A stretch of 64,000 nt of DNA from NCBI GenBank assembly GCA_903840415.1, contig CAIMFY010000091.1, positions 28,323 to 92,322 on the forward strand, read 5' to 3'. The notes below the pieces were generated by a model that searched no databases, was not told the DNA's origin, and saw only the letters and a list, made by a program, of their open reading frames with translations. A program made the translations under genes and the position numbers. Shown one piece after another: positions 36,527-46,414 of this stretch (the first letter of the stretch is position 1; each line of letters starts with the position of its first letter). The stretch comes from an uncultured Opitutia bacterium (GTDB lineage Bacteria; Verrucomicrobiota; Verrucomicrobiia; Opitutales; Opitutaceae).

Positions 36527-38404
36527 ATGCGCCTCCTTCTCGTCTCTCTCCTCGCGTTGACTTCTCAGCTGGCGCGCGCCGCCGACTCCGACGTGCTCGC
36601 GCAGCTCCACCCCGGCCACCCGCGGCTGCTGTTCACCGATGAGCAACTCACCGCCGCCGTCGCTGCCGCGAAAACCGATCCGCTCCGCGCGCAACTCCAC
36701 GCCCGCATTGTCGCACTCGCCACCGCCGAACTCGCCACGACACCGATCAAGCATGTGCTCATCGGCCCGCGTCTCCTCGACAAATCGCGCACCGCCATCG
36801 CCCGGGTGCTGACGTGCGCGATGGCGTTTCGGCTCACCGGTGATGAGCGCTTCGCTGCGCGCGCCAAAAAAGAATTGTTCACCGCCGCCGCCTTTGACGA
36901 CTGGAATCCCTCGCACTTCCTCGACGAGGCCGAGATGAGCTTCGCCTTCGCGATCGGCTACGACTGGCTTTACGGCCAGCTCACGCCCGCCGAGCGCTCG
37001 ACGCTGAAGGCCGCCATGCTCAAGAATGGACTTTCGTTCGCGCCCGCCGCTTACGCCGCTGGTGGACCAACCGACAAACGCCTTTGGTTTGTCACCGCGG
37101 CGCACAACTGGAACCAAGTCTGCAACGGCGGCCTGCTCGCCGCCGCCCTCGCCCTCGCCGACGAGGAGCCAGCGCTCGCCCGCCTCGTCATCGCCGGTGC
37201 CGTGAAATCGCTGCCGCTCGCGATGGCCGCCTACCAGCCAGACGGCGCGTATCCCGAGGGTCCGGGCTACTGGGGTTACGGCACCTCCTACAATGTCATC
37301 GCGATCGCCGAGCTTGAGAGCGCGCTGGGCACGGATTTCGGCCTGAGCTCGGCGCCCGCATTCGATCGCACTGCACTTTACCGCCTCTACGTGCAGAGCC
37401 CCGCGGGCCCGGCGTTCAACTACGCCGATGGCGGGGCGGGCATCGGCGCCGAGGCGGAATACGCCTGGCTCGCCACGCGCTATGATCACCCCATGGCGCT
37501 CGCCCACAGCCGCTCGCTACTCGCCGAAGCCGCCGCGAAGAAAAACGGCACCCGCGAAGGCGATCGTTTCTTCGCGCTGCACGCGGTGTGGTTTCCCGCC
37601 GAGCCGCGCGCCGACATTGCCAACGCGCCACTCGACGCCCGGTTCCGCGGCTACGCCGAACTCGCCCTCTTCCGCAGCGCGTGGCACGACCCGCGTGCAC
37701 TCTTCGTCGGCTTCAAGGCCGGCCGCAACGACGTCAACCACGCCCACCTCGACCTCGGATCGTTTGTCCTCGATGCCGACTGTGTGCGCTGGGCGCAGGA
37801 CCTCGGCCCCGACGACTATAACCTGCCCGCCTACTTCGGCGCGAAGCGCTGGACTTACTACCGGCTCAACAACCACAGCCACAACACGCTCACGCCCGCC
37901 GACGCGCTTCAGAACCCGAAAGCCGTCGCGCCGATCGTCGCCTTCGCCTCGGGTCCGATGCGCGCCTTTGCCATCGCCGATCTCACGGACGCCTATCCAG
38001 GCGCGGCCAAAAAAATCCTCCGTGGAGTGGCACTGCTCGACCGCGCCCGCGTGCTGGTGCAGGACGATCTATCCGGAGTTAAACCCGGCACCGCACTCAC
38101 CTCGCGCCTGCTCACCGGCGCGAAAGTCGCGCTCTCGCTCGATGCGCGCAGCGCCACACTCACGCAAAACGGCCGCACGCTTCGCGTCGAGATCCTTGCG
38201 CCCGCCGGCGCGAAGTTTTCCGCGCTGCCAGCAAAACCGCCTACCGCCGGCGAAAAACCAAACGACGGCGTCACCGCGCTCACGGCGGAATTCTCCTCCG
38301 CCGCGCCCGAGGCGCGCCTCGCCATCCTGCTCACGCCCGTCGGCGATCACTGGCCGGCGTCGCTGCCAGCGCCCACGCTAACCTCACTCACCGACTGGAA
38401 ATGA
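36527..38404 (+). CDS. Exported heparinase II/III-like protein
   Basis: A 625-residue exported protein (signal peptide to SQLARAAD). Residues 35-330 form an (alpha/alpha) toroid with HNWNQVCNGGLLAAALALADEEP and YPEGPGYWGYGTSYN; residues 390-625 form the beta-sandwich part with NHAHLDLGSFVLDADCVRW and NNHSHNTL. This is the layout of heparinase II/III-like lyases (PL12, PL15, PL17, PL21), which act on uronic-acid polymers; catalytic residues include Tyr and His in the YGTSYN and HLD segments. The exact polymer is unknown. The start at 36527 is chosen by the leader. Its stop overlaps the next gene by four bases (ATGA). Confidence 0.82.
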   Translation: MRLLLVSLLALTSQLARAADSDVLAQLHPGHPRLLFTDEQLTAAVAAAKTDPLRAQLHARIVALATAELATTPIKHVLIGPRLLDKSRTAIARVLTCAMAFRLTGDERFAARAKKELFTAAAFDDWNPSHFLDEAEMSFAFAIGYDWLYGQLTPAERSTLKAAMLKNGLSFAPAAYAAGGPTDKRLWFVTAAHNWNQVCNGGLLAAALALADEEPALARLVIAGAVKSLPLAMAAYQPDGAYPEGPGYWGYGTSYNVIAIAELESALGTDFGLSSAPAFDRTALYRLYVQSPAGPAFNYADGGAGIGAEAEYAWLATRYDHPMALAHSRSLLAEAAAKKNGTREGDRFFALHAVWFPAEPRADIANAPLDARFRGYAELALFRSAWHDPRALFVGFKAGRNDVNHAHLDLGSFVLDADCVRWAQDLGPDDYNLPAYFGAKRWTYYRLNNHSHNTLTPADALQNPKAVAPIVAFASGPMRAFAIADLTDAYPGAAKKILRGVALLDRARVLVQDDLSGVKPGTALTSRLLTGAKVALSLDARSATLTQNGRTLRVEILAPAGAKFSALPAKPPTAGEKPNDGVTALTAEFSSAAPEARLAILLTPVGDHWPASLPAPTLTSLTDWK

Positions 38405-38892
38405 ACCTTCCGCCCGATCGCACCGGCGAAATCATCACCCAGTTTCGCAACAGCCTCCGAACGATCGTCCTTGGCACGGTCTCTGCGGAGGGCGAACCGG
38501 AAGCGTCGGTCGCCGCCGCCGTGCTCGGCCAGGGCGGGACACTGGTCATCTATGTCAGCGGTCTGGCCGCACACACCCGAAATCTTCGCGCCAATCCCCG
38601 CGCCAGCGCGTTGCTCGCGGAGGACGAATCTGCCGCCACAAACCCCCTCGCGCGCCGGCGACTGTCCCTCGCCTGCACCGCCGCAGCCGTCCCGCGCGAT
38701 GGGGCGGAATTTCTGCCACTCGTCGCGGAATTCCGCGCGCGCTTCGGCGCCACGATCGATCTGCTCGCGGCGATGCCTGATTTTCAGCTTATCCGCCTCA
38801 CCCCGCAACGCGGCCGACTCGTCGTCGGCTTCGGCCAAGCTTTCGAGATCGAGCCGCGCGACTGGTCGATCAAGGCGCGCGTCATGCCCTGA
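38401..38892 (+). CDS. FMN-binding split-barrel protein, HugZ-like
   Basis: A 163-residue protein of the pyridoxamine-5-phosphate oxidase-like split barrel. It has [19 protein letters not shown] near the N-terminus, [22 protein letters not shown] helices, and ends with [14 protein letters not shown], close to the C-terminal motif of HugZ heme oxygenases. Known relatives bind heme or flavin; the substrate cannot be fixed here. The ATGA overlap with the heparinase-like gene is unusual, since nothing obvious links a heme or flavin protein to polysaccharide cleavage. Confidence 0.75.
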   Translation: MNLPPDRTGEIITQFRNSLRTIVLGTVSAEGEPEASVAAAVLGQGGTLVIYVSGLAAHTRNLRANPRASALLAEDESAATNPLARRRLSLACTAAAVPRDGAEFLPLVAEFRARFGATIDLLAAMPDFQLIRLTPQRGRLVVGFGQAFEIEPRDWSIKARVMP

Positions 38893-38996
38893 GTGTTGGC
38901 GCCGAAATCCGCCCACCGGACCACAACGAGATAAAGTTAGACCAACTGGACGCTCGTTCCGCGCCGAGGCGTTTGTTTTGTTTAGATTTCCTCCCG

Positions 38997-40325
38997 ATGA
39001 AAAAATCCCGCGCACACTTCCCCCGCCTCAAACCGATCGCCTACGAAGGCCCCGGCACGGCGAATCCCCTCGCGTTTCGCCACTACAACCCCGACGAAAA
39101 GATCGACGGCCGGACGATGAGCGCGCACCTGCGTTTCTCGATCGCCTACTGGCATTCGTTCCGCGGCACCGGCACCGATCCATTCGGACCGGGCACGATT
39201 CAGCGCCCGTGGGAAAAAGGCACCGATCCCGTCTCGGTTGCGCTGGTGCGGATGGATGCGGCGTTCGAATTTTTCCAGAAAATCCGCGCGCCGTTCTGGG
39301 CGTTCCACGATCGCGACATTGCGCCCGAGGGCCGCTCGCTCGCCGAATCGAACCGCCACCTAGACAAGATCGTCGCGCACGCGAAAGAACTCCAGAAAGC
39401 GACCGGCGTAAAGCTCCTCTGGGGCACGGCGAACCTGTTCTCCAATCCGCGTTTCATGTGCGGCGCCGCGACGAATCCCGATGCGCACGTCTTCGCCTAC
39501 GGCGCGGCGCAGGTGAAAAAGGCGCTCGACGTTACGAAGCAGCTTGGCGGCGAGAACTATGTTTTCTGGGGCGGCCGCGAAGGCTACGAGACGCTCCTCA
39601 ACACCAACCTGAAGCGGGAGCAGGATCACCTCGCGGCGTTTCTGCACATGGCGGTCGATTATGCGAAGAGCATCGACTTCAAGGGCCAGTTCCTCATCGA
39701 GCCGAAACCGAAGGAGCCGACGAAGCACCAATACGACTTCGATGTCGCCAGCGGCATTGCGTTTCTGCGCACCTACGGGCTGGAAAAGCATTTCAAGTTC
39801 AACATCGAGACGAACCACGCGACGCTCGCCGGCCACACCTTCAACCACGAAATCGAAGTCGCCGCCGCGCAAGGTATGCTCGGCTCGATCGATGCCAACA
39901 CCGGCGATCAGCTCCTCGGCTGGGATACTGACCAGTTCAACACCGACGTGAAGGAACTCACGCTCGCGATGGTTTCCATCCTGCGGACCGGCGGCCTCGG
40001 CACCGGCGGCTTCAACTTCGATGCCAAGCTCCGGCGCCCGTCGATCGACGCCGACGATCTTTTCCACGCGCATATCGGCGGGATGGATGCCTACGCTCTC
40101 GCCTTCAAGATCGCGCGGCAGATTCTCGCCGACGGAAAATTCGAGGCGTTCATCGCCGATCGCTACGCGAGCTTCGACTCCGGCTACGGTCGCGACATCG
40201 AAAAGCGTCGGACGAATTTCCGGGAGTTGAACAAGCTCGTGCTCGGCCAACTCGGCGAACCGAAGCCGCGCTCGGGCAAGCAGGAATATTTGGAGAACCT
40301 CCTAAACACCTACTTGCACGGCTGA
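38997..40325 (+). CDS. xylA: Xylose isomerase
   Basis: A 442-residue class II xylose isomerase (E. coli XylA 440) that turns D-xylose into D-xylulose. The catalytic His104 and Asp107 lie in [11 protein letters not shown] (His101/Asp104 in E. coli); metal-binding Glu and Asp lie in [29 protein letters not shown] and [18 protein letters not shown] is the family signature. The ATG at 38997 gives the standard beginning. The downstream oxidoreductase starts 24 bp later. No xylulokinase gene is in the window. Confidence 0.96.
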   Translation: MKKSRAHFPRLKPIAYEGPGTANPLAFRHYNPDEKIDGRTMSAHLRFSIAYWHSFRGTGTDPFGPGTIQRPWEKGTDPVSVALVRMDAAFEFFQKIRAPFWAFHDRDIAPEGRSLAESNRHLDKIVAHAKELQKATGVKLLWGTANLFSNPRFMCGAATNPDAHVFAYGAAQVKKALDVTKQLGGENYVFWGGREGYETLLNTNLKREQDHLAAFLHMAVDYAKSIDFKGQFLIEPKPKEPTKHQYDFDVASGIAFLRTYGLEKHFKFNIETNHATLAGHTFNHEIEVAAAQGMLGSIDANTGDQLLGWDTDQFNTDVKELTLAMVSILRTGGLGTGGFNFDAKLRRPSIDADDLFHAHIGGMDAYALAFKIARQILADGKFEAFIADRYASFDSGYGRDIEKRRTNFRELNKLVLGQLGEPKPRSGKQEYLENLLNTYLHG

Positions 40326-40348
40326 GTTTTTCCCCTGATGTCTTGCGC

Positions 40349-41428
40349 ATGAGTGGCAAGCCAATCCGCTGGGGCATCCTGAGCACGGCCCAGATCGCGC
40401 GGAAGAACTGGCGCGCGATCCAGCTTTCCGGGAATGGCATCGTCGCCGCCGTTGCGAGCCGGACGCTCGCGAGCGCGGAGCGTTTCATCGCGGAGAATCA
40501 GGCGATCGCGCCGTTCGCGTCGGCGCCGCGCGCGCTCGGCAGCTACGAGGAATTGCTCGCCGTGCCGAACATCGACGCCGTTTACATTCCGTTGCCGACT
40601 GGACTGCGGAAAGAATGGGTGCTCCGTGCGGCGGCGGCCGGCAAACACATCGTCAGCGAAAAGCCCTGCGCCACCAACGTCGCCGATTTGCGCGAAATGA
40701 TCGAGGCCTGCCGGCGCCAGGGCGTGCAGTTTATGGATGGCGTGATGTTTATGCACAGCGCGCGACTGCCGCGGATCCGGGCCGCGCTGGACGACAGCAC
40801 CAGCGTCGGACCGCTGCGGCGCATCACGTCGGCCTTCAGTTTTCTGGCGCCGGCGGGTTTTTTCACGGCCAACATTCGTGCGCACAGTGCCCTCGAGCCG
40901 CTCGGCTGCCTCGGCGATCTGGGGTGGTATTGCGTGCGCTTTTCGCTCTGGGCGACGGGCTGGCGACTCCCGTGTGAGGTCACGGGCCGCATCGAAGCGC
41001 AGCTCAGCCGCACCGATAGTCCCGCGCCGGTGCCGACGGATTTTTCAGGTGAACTGATTTTCAACGATGGTCTGACCGCAGACATTCGGTGTTCGTTTCT
41101 CGCGGATCTACACCAGTCAGCCAAACTCATCGGCGAGCGGGGAAGTCTGAGCCTCGACGATTTTGTGGTGCCGCGGCAGCGCGAAGAAATCGAGTTCGTG
41201 GTCAACGACCGGAATATGACCGTCGCCGAGCACGGTTCGCCGCACGCCACGAGCCAGGAAACCAATCTCTTTCGCAATTTTGCCGCGCAGATTCAGACCG
41301 GCGGGCTGAACGCGCAATGGCCGAGCTTCGCGCTACAAACCCAGCAGGTCGTCTGCGCGCTCATGCAATCCGCGCAGTCGGGCAGCCGACCGATCGCTCT
41401 CTCATCGGGGCACGCCGTCCCAGGTTGA
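40349..41428 (+). CDS. Gfo/Idh/MocA family oxidoreductase
   Basis: A 359-residue NAD(P)-dependent sugar dehydrogenase-like protein. The Rossmann start is RWGILSTAQIARKNWRAI, with EKPCATN (catalytic Lys) and a C-terminal beta-sheet domain (ITSAFSFLAPAGFF, LGDLGWYCVRF). Substrate likely a sugar or sugar acid. It lies 23 bp after xylA, so both are probably one operon, and convergent with a LacI regulator. One alternative is a dimeric dihydrodiol dehydrogenase-like D-xylose dehydrogenase, which would fit beside xylA, but this cannot be fixed by eye. Confidence 0.88.
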   Translation: MSGKPIRWGILSTAQIARKNWRAIQLSGNGIVAAVASRTLASAERFIAENQAIAPFASAPRALGSYEELLAVPNIDAVYIPLPTGLRKEWVLRAAAAGKHIVSEKPCATNVADLREMIEACRRQGVQFMDGVMFMHSARLPRIRAALDDSTSVGPLRRITSAFSFLAPAGFFTANIRAHSALEPLGCLGDLGWYCVRFSLWATGWRLPCEVTGRIEAQLSRTDSPAPVPTDFSGELIFNDGLTADIRCSFLADLHQSAKLIGERGSLSLDDFVVPRQREEIEFVVNDRNMTVAEHGSPHATSQETNLFRNFAAQIQTGGLNAQWPSFALQTQQVVCALMQSAQSGSRPIALSSGHAVPG

Positions 41429-41452
41429 GCGGGGCGACTGCACGCCATCGCA

Positions 41453-42520
41453 TCATTGCCCCGCGAGCTGAGCGGCCGGACGTTTGGTTTTCCGTGCCTT
41501 GCGCACCGTGGGACCTTCGACCCATACAGCCGGAATCGTCGTCGTGGTCGGCCACACAGGCACCCCGAGTTCGTTGCGCTGCAATTGGGCGATGAGCATC
41601 TCGACCGCACGGGCGCCGAGTTCGAGTGGTTGCTGGTCGAGGCCGGCGCAGGGCCGGTTGCGATAGAGGATGTTGAGGCTCGCGAACCCATGCGTCTGCG
41701 GCACGCGTGCTCCGCACGCTTCCATCCAGTCAACCACATCGGTGAAATGACTGACAACAACATCGGGTTGGTGCTGGCGAAACCACACTTCAAATTCCTG
41801 CTGCCGGTGTTCCTCGACGACGAGCATCGGCACGCGTTCGATCGCGGAATTCGTTTCCTGATAAGTGCGAAACGCCGAGCTGAATCGGTGCTGCATGCGC
41901 ACGTCGCGACCGCGTTCGACATAGAGCCCCGGCCGCCGGTAGCCGCGCTCCTCCAGCCGGGCGAGCAGGCCCATCATCGAGCGGTAGTGGTTGCAGCACA
42001 CGCAGTGCAGCGCCGGCCGATCGATCAGGTAGTCGGTGTAAACCGCGGCGTAGTTCGCCCAGTTGAGCGCCGACCAATCGGGGGCAAACCACGAGGGCAG
42101 CAGCAGCACGCCGTGGATGCCGCGCGACTGCAGGATCGAGTCGAGCCGGGGCACGGTGATGCCATCTCGCACCACGAATTCCTCCAGCTTGAAACCCAGC
42201 TCGACCGCCCGCGCGCGGCCGCCGGCCACCAGTTCACGGTGAAACACACCATGCGGATCGCGTCGCTGCGGCTCGACCAAATCTACTGCTGCAAGCACGC
42301 CGCGAAACGTCCCGCCGCGTGACCGTCTCAGCTCCGACATGACGGCGGCGGCGAGAGGATTGCGCCGGTAGCCGGCCTCGCGGGCCGCCCGTCGCACCCG
42401 CACGACTGTCGCAGGATCGACTCGACCGCGACCGCGCAAAGCGTCTGAGACTGTCGTGTGTGAAAGACCGAGGGCGCGTGCGAGCGAGCGGATGGTGGGG
42501 TGCGTCGGGGTCGGTTTCAC
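41453..42520 (-). CDS. LacI-family transcriptional regulator
   Basis: A 355-residue repressor-type protein: helix-turn-helix at about 9-30 (TIRSLARALGLSHTTVSDAL), hinge at 45-60, and a periplasmic-binding-like sensor (GVLAAVDLVEP to the C-terminus). The sensor is less canonical than in LacI, with CVCCNHYRSM. It is divergent from a large TonB receptor (138 bp between starts) and convergent with the xylA-oxidoreductase pair, so it probably controls the receptor and perhaps the sugar operon in answer to a sugar. A palindrome between the divergent starts could be its operator. Confidence 0.9.
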   Translation of the reverse strand: MKPTPTHPTIRSLARALGLSHTTVSDALRGRGRVDPATVVRVRRAAREAGYRRNPLAAAVMSELRRSRGGTFRGVLAAVDLVEPQRRDPHGVFHRELVAGGRARAVELGFKLEEFVVRDGITVPRLDSILQSRGIHGVLLLPSWFAPDWSALNWANYAAVYTDYLIDRPALHCVCCNHYRSMMGLLARLEERGYRRPGLYVERGRDVRMQHRFSSAFRTYQETNSAIERVPMLVVEEHRQQEFEVWFRQHQPDVVVSHFTDVVDWMEACGARVPQTHGFASLNILYRNRPCAGLDQQPLELGARAVEMLIAQLQRNELGVPVWPTTTTIPAVWVEGPTVRKARKTKRPAAQLAGQ

Positions 42521-42546
42521 GCCTGACTGTCAAGCACTCCAATCCA

Positions 42547-42558
42547 TTGCTAAGGCAA
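42547..42558. promoter_or_regulatory. Possible LacI-type operator
   Basis: TTGCTAAGGCAA, TTGC and GCAA arms around a four-base centre, lies between the divergent LacI gene and the TonB receptor. LacI-family sites usually have a CG centre, which this lacks, so the call rests mostly on position. Confidence 0.35.
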
Positions 42559-42658
42559 GCTTTGATTTTAGGACTCAGCGCAGAATCCCCCACCCCAGTT
42601 ATTACCGACTTGGCGCTTCACCGCGTGGTGGACCCACCCCTTGAAACCGATCGATCCT

Positions 42659-45600
42659 ATGAAAACACCCTGCCTTCCGTTCCGCCGCATCGCCGCCCCG
42701 CCGGCGATCGCGTTGTTGGTTCTATCGCTTGCGCTGCCCGCTTCGGTCCGCGCGCAAGCCGTCACCCAGCCTGCGACCCCCGCCACGACGGCCGCCGCAC
42801 CGGACAAGGACATCGTCGCCCTCTCACCTTTCACGGTGAAGAGCGAAAAGGACTCCGGCTACTTCGCTGAAAATACGCTCGCCGGCAGTCGGCTGAACAC
42901 AAATCTCGCCGACCTCGCGTCGTCCATCACCGTCGTCACGAAGCAGCAGATGGAAGACACGGGCTCGCTCGATATCAACGACGTGTTCAAATATGAGGCC
43001 AGCACCGAAGGCTCCAATTCCTACACGCCCGTGATCACCGACCGCGGCACCGCGAAGGACGCGATCGGCGGCTACAGTCTGGGCAACGACGGCTCGACGA
43101 CCACTAACGCCCAGGCCAATCGCGTGCGCGGCCTGACCGCGCCCGACGCCGCCATCAATAATTTCCCGACCAACAACCGAATTCCGTTCGACGCTTACAA
43201 CGTCCAGTCGATCGAAATCACCCGCGGGCCAAACTCCCTGTTGTTCGGTCTGGGCACCCCGGGCGGCATCGTCAATCAGACCGCCGCCCAAGCGGTGCTG
43301 AATCGCGACAGTGGTTCCGTCTCGGTGCGCACCGACAATTACGGTTCGTTCCGCTCGTCGCTCACGGTGAATCAATCAATCCTCAAGGACAAACTCGCGG
43401 TGTTTGGCGCGTTCCTCTACAATAACCAGCAGTTCCAGCGGAAGCCTTCCAGCGATATCACGCGCCGCGAATATGGCGCCCTCACGTTCAAGCCGTTTAG
43501 CAAAACGGTCATTCGTGGTTTCGCGGAAAACTACAATGAAAACGCCAACCGCCCGAACTCGATGACGCCGCGCGATTGGGTGACGCCGTGGCTCCAAGCC
43601 GGCCGCCCCTCCTACGATCCCGTCACGCGCATGGTCACCGCGCTCGACACCGGAAAAGTCTCCGGGCCTTACACCACGTCCACGCTCTCACCTGGCTTCG
43701 TCACCGGCAGTCTGACCGGCACCGGTTCAATTTCCAACACCGCCAACTCGCTGTTCATGCCCGGCATTCAGTTTGCCGACAGCAGCGCCCGACCCATTCG
43801 CGAAATCGATGGCAGCACGTCGGTGTATTACTTTCAGAGCGTCCCCACTCTTTTCGCACCAACGCAGACCAATCCCGCCACCGCGACGCCGACATTGGCG
43901 ACCTTGGGCATCCTCCCATCCGATCCGCGGTATATTATCATGGACCGCATGTGGGCCCAATCCACCGCGCTGCCCCAGCCGACGACGACGATCAACGGCA
44001 AGACCTACACTTACGGCAGCTGGCAGAATCCCGGCGTTACCAACAAGTCGATCTACAATTGGACGAAGTATAACGATATCCAGAGCAATTTTGGTCTTCT
44101 CCGTTCTGGTAACTATAGTCTGGAAGTTGAACAGCAACTCCTCCCCGACCTGTTTTTCAACGCCGGTTGGCTGCGGCAGGACATCGACTCCACCGAGAAT
44201 TACACGATGGGATCGCTCACCGGCAACACGGTCCAAATCGACGTGAACAAGAACAATATGGACGGCACGCCGAACCGCTACTTCGGACTTCCTTTCATCA
44301 ATGAAGGCATTGGTGGCGGCATGGACACTTGGTATCATCCGCAGACTGACGACAACTTCCGCGCGATGCTCGCCTACAATCTCGATCTGACTAAACATGA
44401 AGGTTTCCTGAAATACTTCGGCCATCACCGCGTGCTCGGCCTGTGGTCCTACCAAATGTCGAAGAACGCCGTCGAGCGCTGGCGCAACGGTTACGTGGCG
44501 GGCGATGCCGATGCCACGCTCCGTTTCGTGCCGAATCTCACTCTCCCTAATCAGCAACTCGCGTTGAACGGACTCACGCTGATGCGTAAATATTATCTGG
44601 CCAGTCCCGGCGATCCGCAGGCCACGACCACCCATGCCTCCGGCTTCTGGGGCAATCAGGGCTGGAACGGGCCGGTCAGCTCTCAGGTTCAAGTCTACAA
44701 CTATAATACTGGCCAATTCCAAAACGACACCGTGACGGAGCAGGCGCTCTTCTCAGCTTCCGGCAGTTTCCGCAGCGAGCGTATTTTGAACAGCAAGACC
44801 CTCGCGCTGCAAAGCTACCTCTTCGGCGATCGGCTGGTAACCACCTTGGGCTGGCGCCACGACGACGTTAAGATACGCATCACTTCCAGCGGCGCGTTGT
44901 CCGATACGAGTGGCGTCATTTACGCTCCGGCCATGACAAACGCGCAGCTTTATCTAGACGGCAATACAGGCCTGATTAACCACGATGCGGTCATGAGCCG
45001 CTGGTGGCGCTGGGACCGCTATACGGGCAACACTAAGACCCTCGGCGGCGCACTGCACTTGTTCAAAGACATGGAGTTCGCGCGGAAATTTGGCGGCGAA
45101 GGTTCGCTGGCCTCTGAATTCCTGAGCGGTCTGACGGTTTATCTCAATAAGTCTGACAATTTTAATCCGCCGATCACGTTCCAGACCGACTATTTCAAGA
45201 TGCCCCTGCCGAAGCCTACCGGCAAAGGCACGGACGAAGGCATCGGATTTTCTCTGTTCAAGAATAAGCTCGTCGTCCGCGTCAACTGGTATGACACCAG
45301 CAGCGAAAACGAGCGCACCGCGGCTGCTAGCACGCTACTCGGGCGCCTAGCCTATTCCGACACAACCACCGGCATTCCGTGGGCCAGCGCGGTCCAGCGC
45401 ATCCGCAACGGCGCGAACACCGCTGTTACGAACTGGAACACCGAAGCCGCCAACCCGGTGGCTGACCCCGTCAATCAACAGAAAATCTACGACATGCTCA
45501 AACTGCCGCTAAATTACTACAGCGGTATCGTTACCGGCGGCACGCAGAACAGCAAAGCCAAGGGCACGGAACTCCAGCTCACCTATAATCCGGCCCCCAA

Positions 45601-46303
45601 TTGGACCCTCAAATGGACCGGTGATCATGCCAAGACGTCCTACACCAACGTGGCACCCCAATACGATGCCTGGCTCGCCGTGCGACTGCCGGTCTGGCAG
45701 ACGATGGCGGCACCAGAAATCGCCGACTTCACCGATGGCGGCGGTGTGCAATACTCGCTCAAGAACTTCTGGACCGGCTACGGTTTCACCAACGTCGCCC
45801 AGAAAAACGGCAACCCGGGCAACACCAGCCCGCAGGACTACTTCAACTCGGTTGTCGTCTCTCAAGTCGCACTGGCCAAGGCCCTGCAGGGCGCCACCGC
45901 ACCGGACTTGCGCCAATACCATACCTCCATTCTCACCAACTACCGATTTAGCGAAGGCAAGCTAAAGGGCTTCTCAGTGACATTTAACGAACGCTGGGAA
46001 TCCAAAGCCGCCATCGGCTTCCTTGGCAAAGTCGGTGATCCGATCAACTCGCCCACGGTCATCAGCGTCGCCGATCCGACCCTGCCGGTCTATGACCATG
46101 GCAATTACTACACTGATATCGGCTTCTCCTACTCGCGCAAAATTTTCGGCGACAAAATCGGTTGGAGAATCCAGCTCAACATCAACGATGCCCTCGAGAA
46201 CGGCCGCCTTGCGCCGACCGCGGTCAACTTCGACGGATCCCCCTGGTCCTATCGCATCATCGATCCGCGCCAGTTCGTGCTGACCTCGACGTTTACATTC
46301 TGA
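42659..46303 (+). CDS. Large TonB-dependent receptor with Opitutaceae-type LSPF segment
   Basis: A 1214-residue outer-membrane receptor. Signal peptide to about SVRAQA, then an Ala/Pro-rich linker and the segment VALSPFTVKSEKDSGYFAEN, where the TonB box is expected. The plug has NVQSIEITRGPNSLLFGLGT and PGGIVNQTA; the barrel ends VLTSTFTF with terminal Phe. The type is common in Verrucomicrobiota, usually beside sugar genes. The start at 42659 gives the leader; six codons upstream is another ATG. The LacI regulator is divergent and a terminator follows. Substrate unknown, probably a plant oligosaccharide given xylA and the heparinase-like protein. Confidence 0.92.
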   Translation: MKTPCLPFRRIAAPPAIALLVLSLALPASVRAQAVTQPATPATTAAAPDKDIVALSPFTVKSEKDSGYFAENTLAGSRLNTNLADLASSITVVTKQQMEDTGSLDINDVFKYEASTEGSNSYTPVITDRGTAKDAIGGYSLGNDGSTTTNAQANRVRGLTAPDAAINNFPTNNRIPFDAYNVQSIEITRGPNSLLFGLGTPGGIVNQTAAQAVLNRDSGSVSVRTDNYGSFRSSLTVNQSILKDKLAVFGAFLYNNQQFQRKPSSDITRREYGALTFKPFSKTVIRGFAENYNENANRPNSMTPRDWVTPWLQAGRPSYDPVTRMVTALDTGKVSGPYTTSTLSPGFVTGSLTGTGSISNTANSLFMPGIQFADSSARPIREIDGSTSVYYFQSVPTLFAPTQTNPATATPTLATLGILPSDPRYIIMDRMWAQSTALPQPTTTINGKTYTYGSWQNPGVTNKSIYNWTKYNDIQSNFGLLRSGNYSLEVEQQLLPDLFFNAGWLRQDIDSTENYTMGSLTGNTVQIDVNKNNMDGTPNRYFGLPFINEGIGGGMDTWYHPQTDDNFRAMLAYNLDLTKHEGFLKYFGHHRVLGLWSYQMSKNAVERWRNGYVAGDADATLRFVPNLTLPNQQLALNGLTLMRKYYLASPGDPQATTTHASGFWGNQGWNGPVSSQVQVYNYNTGQFQNDTVTEQALFSASGSFRSERILNSKTLALQSYLFGDRLVTTLGWRHDDVKIRITSSGALSDTSGVIYAPAMTNAQLYLDGNTGLINHDAVMSRWWRWDRYTGNTKTLGGALHLFKDMEFARKFGGEGSLASEFLSGLTVYLNKSDNFNPPITFQTDYFKMPLPKPTGKGTDEGIGFSLFKNKLVVRVNWYDTSSENERTAAASTLLGRLAYSDTTTGIPWASAVQRIRNGANTAVTNWNTEAANPVADPVNQQKIYDMLKLPLNYYSGIVTGGTQNSKAKGTELQLTYNPAPNWTLKWTGDHAKTSYTNVAPQYDAWLAVRLPVWQTMAAPEIADFTDGGGVQYSLKNFWTGYGFTNVAQKNGNPGNTSPQDYFNSVVVSQVALAKALQGATAPDLRQYHTSILTNYRFSEGKLKGFSVTFNERWESKAAIGFLGKVGDPINSPTVISVADPTLPVYDHGNYYTDIGFSYSRKIFGDKIGWRIQLNINDALENGRLAPTAVNFDGSPWSYRIIDPRQFVLTSTFTF

Positions 46304-46342
46304 GGTGGCGCGGCGTCCCGCCTGCTCCTCGCCTTCACTCCC

Positions 46343-46374
46343 AAGCTCCCTCCTGACCGAGGGAGCTTTTTCTT
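46343..46374 (+). terminator. Rho-independent terminator of the large TonB receptor gene
   Basis: AAGCTCCCTC (46343-46352) and GAGGGAGCTT (46359-46368) form a ten-base stem with a six-base loop, followed by TTTCTT, 39 bases after the receptor stop. Confidence 0.9.
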
Positions 46375-46376
46375 GT

Positions 46377-46408
46377 CATTGCGAGGATCGCTACGACCCG
46401 GCAATCCA
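46377..46408. repeat. Short ATTGC/GCAAT-bounded element
   Basis: A stretch of about 31 bases begins CATTGCGAGGATCGC and ends CGGCAATCC, so ATTGC pairs with GCAAT. It resembles the widespread intergenic sequence type CATTGCGAG...GCAATC found between genes in many bacteria. It lies between the terminator and the next gene and would be translated if an upstream TTG start were used, which argues against that start. Confidence 0.45.
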
Positions 46409-46414
46409 TCCTTC

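Noticed and set aside
43727..44722. 331-codon minus-strand frame
   Set aside because: Antisense to the large TonB receptor; no motif and no separate gene context.
46373..46414. TTG start 14 codons upstream of the TMTC-like protein
   Set aside because: It lies within the terminator of the preceding gene and in an intergenic repeat.
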